DNA of 64,000 nucleotides from Caccoplasma sp905210875 (lineage in GTDB: Bacteria; Bacteroidota; Bacteroidia; Bacteroidales; UBA11471): positions 1,426,001 through 1,490,000 of the forward strand of contig OZ007034.1 of the NCBI GenBank assembly GCA_963931635.1, written 5' to 3'. Of the stretch, positions 24,260 through 32,859 are shown piece after piece; position 1 is the stretch's first letter; each line of letters begins with the position of its first letter. The notes below the pieces were generated by a model, which saw only the letters and a list, made by a program, of their open reading frames with translations, was not told where the DNA came from and searched no databases. The position numbers and the translations under genes are program-made.

Positions 24260-25411
24260 TTAAAAGCCGAAGAAGAAGATTTCGTTGCGGTCGGTGCGAC
24301 CGTTGTTTTTCAGTTTCTGCCGGTAACGGCAGCCGGCCGGGACGGTGGCCTCGATGCCGAAGTCGTCGTCGTTGACAACAGCGAGCGTTGAGTCGTTGAT
24401 GAGTGCCATGCCTTCGGGCTTGTCGTGGTCATATCCGGGGCACACCTGTAACAGGTCGGCAACCAGAGTCTTGGAGAGTAGGCATGGGGTGTTGGTGTCG
24501 GGCAGAGTGACGCGGTATATGCGTTTGCATACCTCGCCGTCGCCGGGAAATTTTCCGTCGCGTTCGAGAACGAGCAGGGTCGTGTCGTTGAGGTACACCA
24601 GGGCGCTCACACCACACTCCCGGCTGTCGGGCGTATAGGCATATTCGCGGCAGGCGCCACTTTCGGTGTCGATGACTAGGAGAGGAATATTCGTCTTGAA
24701 TATTTCAGGACAGTCGCCGTCGAGGGGCGACTGCATGATGCCGTAGAGTCTCTTCCCGTCGTTGCCGATGCAGAGCCCCTCCATGCCTCGGTTGGGTTGC
24801 CGCAGGGCATAGTGGGCCGGAAGTTTTCCGTTGAACGGAGAATATTCCTCGATGAGTATTCCTTCGGCATTGAAATGCAGGAGGTATGGACCGTATTCGT
24901 CGCTCACCCAGAAGGTGCCGTCGGGCGACAATGCAAGCCCTTCGGTGTCGATGCCCTTACGTTCGGGGGTGATGATTTCGCAACCACCCGGGGCATAAGC
25001 CTTCTCTCCGGTAATACCCTCACCGGTGGAGCGGGGCAGGCCGCAGAAAAAGGTGCTGTCGTTTTCTTTCAATGATATTTTGCGAATGAGTCTCAGTGAG
25101 TCGTCTTTCCATTTAAACACGCCGATGTGCGGTGTGTAGTCGGCCAAGGGGAATACCTTACTGTGAGTGGTGGCTCCGTCGACATTGGGGCCCCGGTCGG
25201 TGAGCAGCCAGAAGGTCGAGTCTTCCCGGTGGTAGGCCATGTCCGACCCGTACCCGCCAATGTATATAGGGGCGTATCCCTTGATATCGATGCGTTCTGA
25301 CGGAACGGAGACCGTTGCGGGAAACCCCGCAACGGTCTTGGAATCTTGACAAGAAATCAAGAAAGAAAAAATGGAAAACAGGAGAGTATAACGTAAAAAG
25401 GATTTTTCCAT
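24260..25411 (-). CDS. Phytase-like esterase lipoprotein
   Basis: 383-residue lipoprotein of the phytase-like (PF13449) beta-propeller group. The signal peptide ends in the lipobox FLISC (Cys21). Typical blade motifs are LTDRGPNVDG, DTEGLALSPDGTFWVSDEYG and NRGMEGLCIG. Family members are thought to hydrolyse phosphate esters or related substrates at the cell surface; the exact substrate is unknown. It is the last gene of a three-gene operon after the porin and the lamin-tail protein (8 nt from the latter), which supports a phosphate-scavenging role. Confidence 0.82.
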   Translation of the reverse strand: MEKSFLRYTLLFSIFSFLISCQDSKTVAGFPATVSVPSERIDIKGYAPIYIGGYGSDMAYHREDSTFWLLTDRGPNVDGATTHSKVFPLADYTPHIGVFKWKDDSLRLIRKISLKENDSTFFCGLPRSTGEGITGEKAYAPGGCEIITPERKGIDTEGLALSPDGTFWVSDEYGPYLLHFNAEGILIEEYSPFNGKLPAHYALRQPNRGMEGLCIGNDGKRLYGIMQSPLDGDCPEIFKTNIPLLVIDTESGACREYAYTPDSRECGVSALVYLNDTTLLVLERDGKFPGDGEVCKRIYRVTLPDTNTPCLLSKTLVADLLQVCPGYDHDKPEGMALINDSTLAVVNDDDFGIEATVPAGCRYRQKLKNNGRTDRNEIFFFGF

Positions 25412-25419
25412 GGTGTGTA

Positions 25420-27252
25420 TTATTTGGTGGTCTTACCGTTGTTGCTGCTGTTCTTGGAAACTTCGGTAAAGACGACAATCTCGTCGCCGCCATCGGTGCG
25501 GCGTCCTACGCTGTACACTTCGGTATCGTCGAATTCCGGAGCCTCGATTTCGGCAATGAGCCGTCCTGAAGCGTCGTAGAGGAATACCCAGTCGCCCCCT
25601 TTCCCGAGTCCGAATACGGGACCGTTGGTGTTTTTCTTGTCAACGTCGAGGGTAAGGAAACTTTTGGCGGCGATGACCGAGCCTTCGGGGAAGAAGTATT
25701 GCTTTTCGGGGTCGAGAGCGTCGTCCATCAGGCTGAACCCGCTCAGGTCTATGGCATTGTCGCTGCTGTTATAGAGCTCGATAAAGTCTTTGGTGTCGTT
25801 CCACGGTTGGGTCTGCACGTCTTGATTGTTGGTGAAGACTTCGTTGATGCAGAGGCCCAGCGTGTTGGTTACCGGCTGCCGCTGCTCACCTCCGTTAGCG
25901 GTTCCCCGCGAATATTGGGCAAAGATTACCCACTGGTCGCTGCCGTCGCTCAGGCGTCCGTAGCTTTCGTGCTGTTTCAGGCTGGGGCAGTGTACTTCGT
26001 CGATAATGTTCAAGTCGGCATCGGCCAGGACAATGTATTCGTCGGGACCTTTGCTCAGCCCCCAGGCCGGATAGTTTGTCGGGTCGTTGTAGTAACCCTC
26101 TTTGTCACATTCGATGACGAGTCGTTCGCCTGCGGCTATCTTTTTCCCTTCGGGGAAAGTCCAGGCCTCTTCCTGGCCTCCGCTTTCCCACATTTTCAGG
26201 CCCGAGAGGTCGATGGTGTTGCTGCCGGCATTGTAGAGCTCGATAAAGTCAAGGTCGTCGATGCTTGACTGGTCGCTGAACGTGTATACCTCGTTGATGA
26301 GTAGTTGGCCTGCGAGTCCGTTGCCTGTCGGGGCTCCGTTTGACATGCCTTTGGTAGGAGTCTCGATGATGCTCCACTGGTTGCCGCCGTCGGTGGTGCG
26401 GCCGTAGGAGTATCCTTTCTGTCCGGCACTTTTGAAGTCGGGGGTCTCTACCTCGTCGATGAGTTTTCTATCCTTGTCGAGGAAGATAACCTTGTCGCCT
26501 CCCGAACTGAGTCCGAAGGTGAAGGAGTCACCCTCGCCCGGCGATACCTGACTGTAAACAACGAATCCTTTGGCGGCAATGACGGTACTTTCGGGAATGA
26601 CAAACTCCTCGGCCTCCTTTTTGTCGTCTTGCAGTATGAAACCGCCGATGTTTACGGCCTGTTCTTCACCGTTGTAAATCTCGATGAAGTCGGCGTCGTC
26701 GCCGGCAGGTGAGGAGAGTACCTCGTTGATGTACAGTTTGAGCGAACTGGTTTCGGGGGTAGTGTCGTCGCCCTTCGACGTGTTGTCGCGTCCCGGTGTG
26801 CCGCTGGGAAGCACCACCCAGGTAGAGGCGCCGTCGCTTTCGCGGGCGTAGGTCTGTCCGTCGTCCAGAGCGGGTACCAGTATGTTGTCGATGATGTGTC
26901 CCTGGTTGTCGATGAGGGTGACGGCATCGCCGCTGCCGCTAAGGCCGAAGGTGAAGTCGCTCTCCTTGTAGAGAACCAGGTACGATTTGGCTCCTATCTT
27001 GGCACCGGAGGCAAAGGTGTACTCTTCGTCGGCCCCTTTGCTGTCTTGTAGCAGAAAGCCGCCAAGGCTGATTTCCGAATCGGTGCCGTTATAGAGTTCG
27101 ATCCAGTCGGTGCCGCTGGTACATACTTCGTTGATATATAATCCCTTTATATCGGAAGAGCCGGTTATGAGGTCGGTTTCGCTATCGTCTTTGCAGGCGG
27201 TTGAAACGGCGGTCAGGACGGTGAGAATCCCGATGAGATGTCTTTTTTTCAT
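25420..27252 (-). CDS. Lipoprotein with four lamin-tail (LTD) domains
   Basis: 610-residue surface lipoprotein (cleavage before Cys20 in VSTAC). Four lamin-tail-like Ig domains of about 140 residues follow in tandem, each starting with an INEV motif (about residues 40, 172, 315, 466) and containing W/FIELYN and SLGGF- or DLSGF-type strands. LTDs in bacterial exported proteins are thought to mediate binding or anchoring, often beside nucleases or phosphatases. The ATG at 27252 is chosen because it gives a clean signal peptide. It sits 13 nt downstream of the porin gene. Confidence 0.85.
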   Translation of the reverse strand: MKKRHLIGILTVLTAVSTACKDDSETDLITGSSDIKGLYINEVCTSGTDWIELYNGTDSEISLGGFLLQDSKGADEEYTFASGAKIGAKSYLVLYKESDFTFGLSGSGDAVTLIDNQGHIIDNILVPALDDGQTYARESDGASTWVVLPSGTPGRDNTSKGDDTTPETSSLKLYINEVLSSPAGDDADFIEIYNGEEQAVNIGGFILQDDKKEAEEFVIPESTVIAAKGFVVYSQVSPGEGDSFTFGLSSGGDKVIFLDKDRKLIDEVETPDFKSAGQKGYSYGRTTDGGNQWSIIETPTKGMSNGAPTGNGLAGQLLINEVYTFSDQSSIDDLDFIELYNAGSNTIDLSGLKMWESGGQEEAWTFPEGKKIAAGERLVIECDKEGYYNDPTNYPAWGLSKGPDEYIVLADADLNIIDEVHCPSLKQHESYGRLSDGSDQWVIFAQYSRGTANGGEQRQPVTNTLGLCINEVFTNNQDVQTQPWNDTKDFIELYNSSDNAIDLSGFSLMDDALDPEKQYFFPEGSVIAAKSFLTLDVDKKNTNGPVFGLGKGGDWVFLYDASGRLIAEIEAPEFDDTEVYSVGRRTDGGDEIVVFTEVSKNSSNNGKTTK

Positions 27253-27265
27253 AGGTTTTCTGTTT

Positions 27266-28627
27266 TTAGAAAGATACAAGTAGTCGTAATTGTATGATAT
27301 TGAAGTCTAGGCCATTGGGGCGGACCTGGCTCAGGGCCAGTCCGCTCTGGGTGATGTGGCCTTTGTCGTCGGCGTATTTGTCGTTGTCGACAAACGTATA
27401 GTTCAGTCCCAGCAGGACGTTGCGTATGGGATACCAGTTGAGCGTGGCGTTGTAGGCGTAGGCTTTGCCTCCGGTGATGACCGACGAGGCGTCGTGGAAA
27501 TCGTTGAGATTGACATGGCTGACGCGGGCTGATATTTCAAGATTGCCCCCTTTGCGGCGCACTTCCATCGGGCCGAATTCGGCATCTTCGGGAGAGTAGC
27601 GGCGTTGTTTCCCCAGTATCATGTAAGAAGCGGTGGCATACCACCCGTTGAACGTGGCGTTTTTCAGCGACTGTTTGGTACCGTCGGTGTTGCGTTTGTA
27701 TCGGGAGAGGTCGGTGAAGATATATTCTCCGTAGACAAGCAGTTTGTCCCAGCGGACGGCGGCTTCGATGCCATAGGTGGCGTAATGGTTTACGTTGGGT
27801 ATTTCGGCGCGGACGAAGCGGCGGCGGTCGGTGCGGCTTTCGGGAAAGGTGCGGAACTCGACAAGTCGGTCTTCCTCTCCGGCGGCATCGGGGGTGCGAT
27901 AGGTGGCATATCCGCCGAGGTGCAGTGTCAGCACGTCATTGACGATGGGCGATACCGCCACACGGCCGGTAAATCCGTAACCGTCGCTGCCACGGTTTTT
28001 CTCTTTCTGAATGATGTCGACCTGCTGTCCGAAGACACCACCGCTCACCCACCAGTGTTTGTCCCACGCCGTAGCGGCGACACCCAGGCGTCGGCCTCCG
28101 GCAAACATCTCTACCGGCATGGGGCGCTCGTTCGAAGATAGATATTTCGAGCTGGTGAGACGTTCCATGCTCATGGGCTCCTTGAAGTGTCCCGCCTGTA
28201 TCGAGATGTGGTCGTTGAATCGGTATCCCAGGAACATGTCTTTGATTTCGACCTCGTTGTAGGCAAAGTCGAGGTCAAACTCGGCAAACCAGTTATACAG
28301 TTCGGCTTTCAGCGCAAAGCGGGCCCTGCGAATACTCACACCGTTGTTGAAACGGAAAATGCCGTCGTCTTCTTCCAAGTCGCTATTTGGCTTGGACGAC
28401 AGCCCCGTGATGTCGCTTGTGGGGGAGTAGTAGGCGGCGTCGATATATATGCGGTTGTCGAACCAGAGGTGGAACTTTTCGTTTTTCGACGCAAAATGCA
28501 GTTTCCCGTCTTTGAAGTAGACCCGTGCCGGAACACTTGTCCCGTCTTTGTCGTAGGTTTCTGTTTCTTGGGCCGGAGACAGTATCGGAAGCAGTCCGAT
28601 GGCGATAGCCAGCAATATTTTTTTCAT
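27266..28627 (-). CDS. Phosphate-selective porin (OprO/OprP-like)
   Basis: 453-residue outer-membrane beta barrel with signal peptide (MKKILLAIAIGLLPILSPAQ). The segment FRFNNGVSIRRARFALKAEL and the following EFDLDFAYNEVEIKDMFLGY, HFKEPMSMERLTSS and RPMPVEM are typical of OprO/OprP-type porins (PF07396). It probably admits phosphate or another anion across the outer membrane. It is the first gene of the operon with the LTD lipoprotein and the phytase-like esterase. The upstream ORF extension is discarded because the signal peptide begins at Met 28627. A Pho-box-like site precedes it. Confidence 0.87.
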   Translation of the reverse strand: MKKILLAIAIGLLPILSPAQETETYDKDGTSVPARVYFKDGKLHFASKNEKFHLWFDNRIYIDAAYYSPTSDITGLSSKPNSDLEEDDGIFRFNNGVSIRRARFALKAELYNWFAEFDLDFAYNEVEIKDMFLGYRFNDHISIQAGHFKEPMSMERLTSSKYLSSNERPMPVEMFAGGRRLGVAATAWDKHWWVSGGVFGQQVDIIQKEKNRGSDGYGFTGRVAVSPIVNDVLTLHLGGYATYRTPDAAGEEDRLVEFRTFPESRTDRRRFVRAEIPNVNHYATYGIEAAVRWDKLLVYGEYIFTDLSRYKRNTDGTKQSLKNATFNGWYATASYMILGKQRRYSPEDAEFGPMEVRRKGGNLEISARVSHVNLNDFHDASSVITGGKAYAYNATLNWYPIRNVLLGLNYTFVDNDKYADDKGHITQSGLALSQVRPNGLDFNIIQLRLLVSF

Positions 28628-28673
28628 CGTGAAGATTTTTACCGCAAAGAACACGCTTTGCTGTTTCACCACG

Positions 28674-28691
28674 ATGACGTGTCTATGACAT
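28674..28691 (-). promoter_or_regulatory. Pho-box-like site upstream of the porin operon
   Basis: On the minus strand ATGTCAT-AGAC-ACGTCAT, two 7-bp half sites 11 bp apart, resembling the PhoB consensus CTGTCAT repeats. It lies 46 nt before the porin ATG, and a -7-like TTCTTTG follows at a fitting distance. A Bacteroidales PhoB consensus is assumed to be similar. Confidence 0.5.
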
Positions 28692-28895
28692 TTCTGTTTC
28701 AAAACCAACCAAGAGTAATATCGCAAGAAGTTGTGGCGAGTATTCCCGGGAGCAGGACAGAAATTTTGCAGGCCGCTGCATGAATGCAGAGGTCTCTTTT
28801 TGAAGTTTGTTTGTCAGTACGACCAAACAATTAGGCGGGATAGATGAAGATTATGACGGGGCAAAGGGGCTGTGTCGTGTAATGTGCGATTATGG

Positions 28896-29297
28896 TTATA
28901 ACTCTACAACACAATAACACCACATGACATTTAGAAACTCTACATATATCTCAAATTCTCCAGATTTTCTTTGTAGTAACCTTAAGACACCTGAGTCTTT
29001 GTCTTGGTCAATAAATTTAATAACTATATGATAATCTCCATCTGAATCATAGAATGAGGTAACAAATTCTTGTAGATGATATACTTGAGCAATAGGAGAA
29101 TATATAGTTGCAATATCTGTATCAAAGTTTATCGTTAGCAACATATCTGACGATTCCCACTCACTCCACCCTGACCAAGAAGATGTATAAGTATTATATG
29201 AATTTGTAGAAAATGCTACAGTTCGATAATGTAGTGTTTGGGAATAAGATGATATTCCCATAAGAAGAAATATTAGAATAAACAGTTTGGGTTTCAT
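28896..29297 (-). CDS. Small exported hypothetical protein
   Basis: 133 residues from Met 29297 (140 from 29318). A signal peptide is clear (KPKLFILIFLLMGISSYSQ), so it is periplasmic or surface-located. The mature part is rich in Ser/Tyr/Trp with predicted beta strands; no family recognised. Low GC and position at the end of a one-strand array place it in the tRNA-Lys island. The 29297 start directly follows the stop of the preceding small ORF (TAAAATG). Confidence 0.6.
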   Translation of the reverse strand: MKPKLFILIFLLMGISSYSQTLHYRTVAFSTNSYNTYTSSWSGWSEWESSDMLLTINFDTDIATIYSPIAQVYHLQEFVTSFYDSDGDYHIVIKFIDQDKDSGVLRLLQRKSGEFEIYVEFLNVMWCYCVVEL

Positions 29298-29298
29298 T

Positions 29299-29472
29299 TT
29301 AGCACTTAAATTCTTCATTTGATTTTAACTTGAATAGAAATATAAAGATCTTATTCTGCTTTTGCTGATGTTTGAAGATATTGTCATTTTCAATGGCATA
29401 CCCAACCCAGTCTATTATATAAGCGGTGCAAGCAAGTATGAAACAAAGTAATGCTACTCCATGTTCCATCAT
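29299..29472 (-). CDS. Possible small membrane peptide (57 residues)
   Basis: An ORF starting MMEHGVALLCFILACTAYII encodes one hydrophobic helix followed by a basic tail (KHQQKQNKIF). It begins 15 nt after the RDD-protein gene ends and stops 1 nt before the next start, so it fits the operon. Short and without homologues known to me, so it may be chance. Confidence 0.4.
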   Translation of the reverse strand: MMEHGVALLCFILACTAYIIDWVGYAIENDNIFKHQQKQNKIFIFLFKLKSNEEFKC

Positions 29473-29487
29473 ATATTAAAGAGAGTT

Positions 29488-30090
29488 TTATTGGCACTGC
29501 TCTTTGAACTGTTTTAATTTTTTATCAGATACCACATAAGAGCTAGATATGTTGTCATGCCAATTACCATCCCATAGAAAAGACAGTGCATCAAATGGGA
29601 TGAACCTGCATAATGTTCGTAATCCTATTTGGAGCATAGAGGGCCTTTCCCCCATGTTATTTGTTACACTCATTTTAAGTAGTTTCTTGCCTATCGTTTT
29701 ACCGTTGTTTGTAGTTTCCATTCCAAAAAAGTATAGAAAATAGAAAGCAAAGCAAATAAAATTTACTTCAAAATTACTCATGGTTATGCGTTCGACTATT
29801 ACAGTTAATTTTAGGATGATAATTGTAAAGAATATTAGAAATGCCATATCTATAATATGCCCCAACAGTCTTTTTCCATTGTCGGCCTTTATTTTATCTA
29901 TCGTCATAATTTCATCTTCTATGAATACTTCATCAGGCTTCTTTTCGTAATTGACGCCACGTTCTTTCAAGACTTCTTCAACGGCAGCAATGGCATCTGC
30001 TACATATTCCTCTCTTCTGACATTCAGGATGTCTTGCAATTCGTCATTTGAGTGCTTTCTCATCACTGCTAAAAATGGATTCTCTTTCAT
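29488..30090 (-). CDS. RDD-family membrane protein
   Basis: 200 residues. The N-terminal 60 residues are soluble and helical (HSNDELQDILNVRREEYVADA). The RDD domain begins at NGKRLLGHIIDMAF, followed by transmembrane helices (FLIFFTIIILKLTVIV; VNFICFAFYFLYFFG) and NGKTIGKKLLKM. Function of RDD proteins is mostly unknown; some affect ion balance. In this orphan low-GC array a membrane-located immunity role is possible, but not shown. Confidence 0.7.
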   Translation of the reverse strand: MKENPFLAVMRKHSNDELQDILNVRREEYVADAIAAVEEVLKERGVNYEKKPDEVFIEDEIMTIDKIKADNGKRLLGHIIDMAFLIFFTIIILKLTVIVERITMSNFEVNFICFAFYFLYFFGMETTNNGKTIGKKLLKMSVTNNMGERPSMLQIGLRTLCRFIPFDALSFLWDGNWHDNISSSYVVSDKKLKQFKEQCQ

Positions 30091-30121
30091 TGTATTGATG
30101 TTTATTTATGATTTTGTAATT

Positions 30122-30159
30122 CTATTAGTGGTACTTTTTTCAAGTTCTCCCTATAAAAC
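30122..30159 (-). repeat. Intergenic repeat, copy 1
   Basis: On the minus strand TTTTATAGGG, then AAAAAAGTACC, then ATAG. The same order of motifs recurs in the next intergenic gap (31000-31034). Confidence 0.35.
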
Positions 30160-30197
30160 AGGATTCTTAGAAAAAAGAGCCTTTATATCTATAATAT

Positions 30198-30821
30198 TTA
30201 TTCAGGTCTGAATCCCTTTATCTCTACTCTTTTCTTCTGTCCCTGTTCATTTTGTTCAGGTCTTTTAAATTTATTAAATTCATCTCGTACCCGCTGTTGG
30301 GTAGAAAAGAATTCGTATAACGTAGCTTCTAAATACATTTTATAATCAGGTATGTGGTAAGAAAAATATATTGTTGTTCTGCAGTGAGCGTCAATGGTTT
30401 CTGTTTCTTCATTTATAGTGTATAGATTTGTGATTACGCAACTTTCATTGGATTTGTTGATAGCTTGTTTTAGATAATCCGCATTAGGGTCATTCAGTCC
30501 AATCTCCATCCAATCATAATTAAAAATCCAAATGATTGGGCTTTCATTTCTTGCATACATGGTAAATGTTTCCCCCTTATAATTGAAATTGATACAGTTG
30601 TTGTTATCTATCTTATATTGGCAACCTATCTCTGTCAGGGTTTTCAACAAAAAATTCTTTGTCTGACAGTCCTCTTCATTAATGGTATTGTCAATGGTTT
30701 CATTAATCTTTTCATTGTCTGACAATCCTTTCTTGCCTTTTTCGTCGGCAGCTCTCTTTTTTCTAACAATATACGTGATAGCCATTACGATAAGACATAA
30801 TACTACAAGTCCAGGTCCCAT
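30198..30821 (-). CDS. Membrane-anchored hypothetical protein
   Basis: 207 residues with one N-terminal transmembrane helix (GLVVLCLIVMAITYIV) followed by a basic stop-transfer and an acidic linker (residues 25-50). The C-terminal soluble domain (about 55-185) has alternating strands such as FLLKTLTEIGCQYKI and NFNYKGETFTMYA, faintly like YbjN/type III chaperone-like folds; this is not a firm assignment. Low GC, same strand as its neighbours. Confidence 0.6.
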   Translation of the reverse strand: MGPGLVVLCLIVMAITYIVRKKRAADEKGKKGLSDNEKINETIDNTINEEDCQTKNFLLKTLTEIGCQYKIDNNNCINFNYKGETFTMYARNESPIIWIFNYDWMEIGLNDPNADYLKQAINKSNESCVITNLYTINEETETIDAHCRTTIYFSYHIPDYKMYLEATLYEFFSTQQRVRDEFNKFKRPEQNEQGQKKRVEIKGFRPE

Positions 30822-30959
30822 ATCAATTGATATCTTTAATTTGTTTTTAGTACTTAAAATTCTTCTATTTCTTCTTTATGAGTTCAGAGTTTTTTTCTCT
30901 GATCCGTCCCATATTTTCAATAAAGTCCTCCTATAATTATTTCGTAGCCGTAGATCTTT

Positions 30960-30995
30960 CATAAAAAGGAGCAGAAGTCTCTACTCCTTTTTATG
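30960..30995 (-). terminator. AT-rich hairpin in the island array
   Basis: CATAAAAAGGAG / CTCCTTTTTATG with a 12-nt loop, between the genes ending at 31079 and starting at 30821. Likely a terminator on either strand. Confidence 0.55.
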
Positions 30996-30999
30996 ATGC

Positions 31000-31034
31000 C
31001 TATCAAGGTACCTTTTTGATGATGCCCTATAAAA
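31000..31034 (-). repeat. Intergenic repeat, copy 2
   Basis: On the minus strand TTTTATAGGG, then CAAAAAGGTACC, then ATAG, matching the order and spacing at 30122-30159. Confidence 0.35.
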
Positions 31035-31078
31035 GAGTATTCTCTCTAAAAATGTATTTCCAAATTATCGAATGCTGT

Positions 31079-31393
31079 TTATAGTTTAAACATATAGCCA
31101 GGTTTTAATTGGTGCAGAGCATTTACTAAAAAAGAAAACAGGTCATCTCTGGACGCATATTGAATACCTTCACCCTCATAATATATAACATTGTTCCTGC
31201 AAACGATTTGGTAAGGGGCATAATCAATGCGTCCAACTGTAAAAAATACGCCTTTTGTAAACCGTATCTCATTCGTACAGATTTCTACAGCCCCAACATT
31301 AGAATGGTTTTGCAGATATGAATGAATTAATGCAGCAAGAGGGAAATATGCTCGTCTATCAATCTCTTTAACTAAGGATAATCGAATATTCAT
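31079..31393 (-). CDS. Hypothetical protein, island paralogue C
   Basis: 104 residues. A helical start (AYFPLAALIHSYLQNHS) is followed by strands VGAVEICTNEIRFTKG and YQIVCRNNVIYYEG. This helix plus strand order is also seen in the 102-residue protein just upstream and in the C-terminal half of the 230-residue protein, so the three are probably diverged paralogues. No known family recognised. Confidence 0.6.
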   Translation of the reverse strand: MNIRLSLVKEIDRRAYFPLAALIHSYLQNHSNVGAVEICTNEIRFTKGVFFTVGRIDYAPYQIVCRNNVIYYEGEGIQYASRDDLFSFLVNALHQLKPGYMFKL

Positions 31394-31404
31394 ATTGTTA
31401 CGTA

Positions 31405-31713
31405 TTAAAAGTTTGACTGCATATTAAATAGCACACACAAATCAGTGAGGATCTGCCGATCTATAATTTCAGGTATAAACGATCCGCAATCCCGAATTAT
31501 ACCCGCCTCATTTACGACCAATCCATTTGTTGCAAAGCGGTGAATGCCTAATTTTAAACCGAATTTGTAATAGCAAATCTTTTCTGTGTCAATGACCGCT
31601 TTACCCACCAATCCATATTGCTGCTTTGCCAAAGAAATTAGTTCTTGCAAACGGACCAGAGTGGCATAATCTGCCACTCCTCTTACTCCATAAGATTTTT
31701 CTATTTTTATCAT
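31405..31713 (-). CDS. Hypothetical protein, island paralogue B
   Basis: 102 residues. Helix DYATLVRLQELISLAKQQYG, then strands VGKAVIDTEKICYYKFG and NGLVVNEAGIIRDCG, a layout like the neighbouring proteins. Its ATG overlaps the stop of the 230-residue gene (ATGA), so it is translationally coupled to it. Function unknown. Confidence 0.6.
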   Translation of the reverse strand: MIKIEKSYGVRGVADYATLVRLQELISLAKQQYGLVGKAVIDTEKICYYKFGLKLGIHRFATNGLVVNEAGIIRDCGSFIPEIIDRQILTDLCVLFNMQSNF

Positions 31714-32402
31714 GCGAAACGTGGATAAATAAGATTAAAAATACCTTCATTATCTGGGCTTGTGGGAGGAAATGTTCCACAATAATCAAGCTGTTTGCTT
31801 AGCCAACCACAGTTAAGATTTTTGCCAAAATAATATATGACATTTCCATATTCAATATAGAAGTTAGGAGCAACCATACCAGTTTTGTTCTGGAAACTAG
31901 GATTGTTGCATCTTCCAAATTCAATGCGGTTTTTATAGATTGTTGCCTCATAATTGCCGGAGATAAGCATACCATTCTGTATTGCACTTGACAGATGGTA
32001 TGCAGCAGTGCGTGTAATAGATTTGACTGAACTGTCTAAGCGAATGTTGGCTTTAATTGGAGTATTTGGCGAAAATTGAGATATTGCATTTTTATATAGC
32101 ATAACGACATTTGGATTGTTTGCATTTACTCCACTCTGAATAGCAGTAGCAAGGGCTTTTTCAACCGCATTTTTATCTGATTGAGATAAATTTTTTAATT
32201 GACTAAAAGCATTAATGCCATAAAAATTTATTATTGCATTTGCATCTTCAATATGTTTCTGGAAATCTGTGTGGCTTATGCCAATCTCGTTCATAATGTT
32301 GCTTAAGAGAGAATCAAAATTGTGCGATTCCTCTCCAATAAGTGCTCCTGCAAATCCTACAACAAGAGCTTTCTGGGTGGGTGTTAAATTGTTTTGAACC
32401 AT
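31710..32402 (-). CDS. Hypothetical protein, island paralogue A with helical N-terminus
   Basis: 230 residues. The N-terminal 125 residues are helical (TPTQKALVVGFAGALIGEES...; QLKNLSQSDKNAVEKALATA). The C-terminal part repeats the island pattern: helix ITRTAAYHLSSAIQNG, strands YEATIYKNRIEFGRC and PNFYIEYGNVIYYFG. It is the first gene of the low-GC array, preceded by a 460-nt leader with structured elements. No family recognised. Confidence 0.6.
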   Translation of the reverse strand: MVQNNLTPTQKALVVGFAGALIGEESHNFDSLLSNIMNEIGISHTDFQKHIEDANAIINFYGINAFSQLKNLSQSDKNAVEKALATAIQSGVNANNPNVVMLYKNAISQFSPNTPIKANIRLDSSVKSITRTAAYHLSSAIQNGMLISGNYEATIYKNRIEFGRCNNPSFQNKTGMVAPNFYIEYGNVIYYFGKNLNCGWLSKQLDYCGTFPPTSPDNEGIFNLIYPRFA

Positions 32403-32482
32403 AATAATAAAGCATTATGCCCCTTAGTACCCAGAAGAAGCGGTTTTTCCTTTTTTTGAATCAGCCTATATATAAAAGAAAA

Positions 32483-32576
32483 AGGTGTGGGTACTTTGGC
32501 TTATTATCTTGTTGAGGCTCTCCTATTGCTAAGAGTTCTGGACTGCCTTTGACTGTATAATAAGCAAAGCCCACAC
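32483..32576 (-). repeat. Structured palindromic element A
   Basis: Read on the minus strand it starts GGTGTGGGC and ends CCCACACC followed by a T-rich run. Inner arms CTTATTAT / ATAATAAG also pair. The loop contains ACAGTCAA, GTCCAGA and CAACAAG, all of which recur in element B in the same order. Confidence 0.6.
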
Positions 32577-32621
32577 CAAAATAGTATATAGTTCACCCTA
32601 TTAGGGGTAAGTATATAACTA

Positions 32622-32698
32622 CGGTGTGGGCGTTCCTGCTCATTATCCACAGTCAAGAATTGTCCAGATTCCAACAAGGGATAATTTAGCTAAACGCC
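32622..32698 (+). repeat. Structured palindromic element B
   Basis: Plus-strand copy starting GGTGTGGGCGTT and ending GCTAAACGCCC plus TTTT; shares ACAGTCAA, GTCCAGA, CAACAAG and ATAAT with element A. It diverges from A across a 45-bp spacer centred on CCCTATTAGGG. The region 32403-33009 otherwise contains no convincing gene. Confidence 0.6.
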
Positions 32699-32859
32699 CT
32701 TTTCGTTTATATGTCCTTTCAGTTTCCTAACGCATTAGTTCTACTGAAATTGCCACAAATTTACTCAAAAGAGTTTAACGCTGCAAGAACTTTGCTTGTT
32801 GTTTTGTGGGTTAAATTTGTAATTGTCTACTTATATCCTCTTGGCTTTCTGATTACGTT

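Noticed and set aside
28770..28895. Possible gene or RNA between the porin operon and the island
   Set aside because: No convincing frame, no strong structure apart from a short TTGTTTG-type hairpin; treated as plain intergenic DNA and island edge.
32483..32698. CRISPR array
   Set aside because: Only two copies, inverted to each other, without regular spacers; no cas genes in the window.
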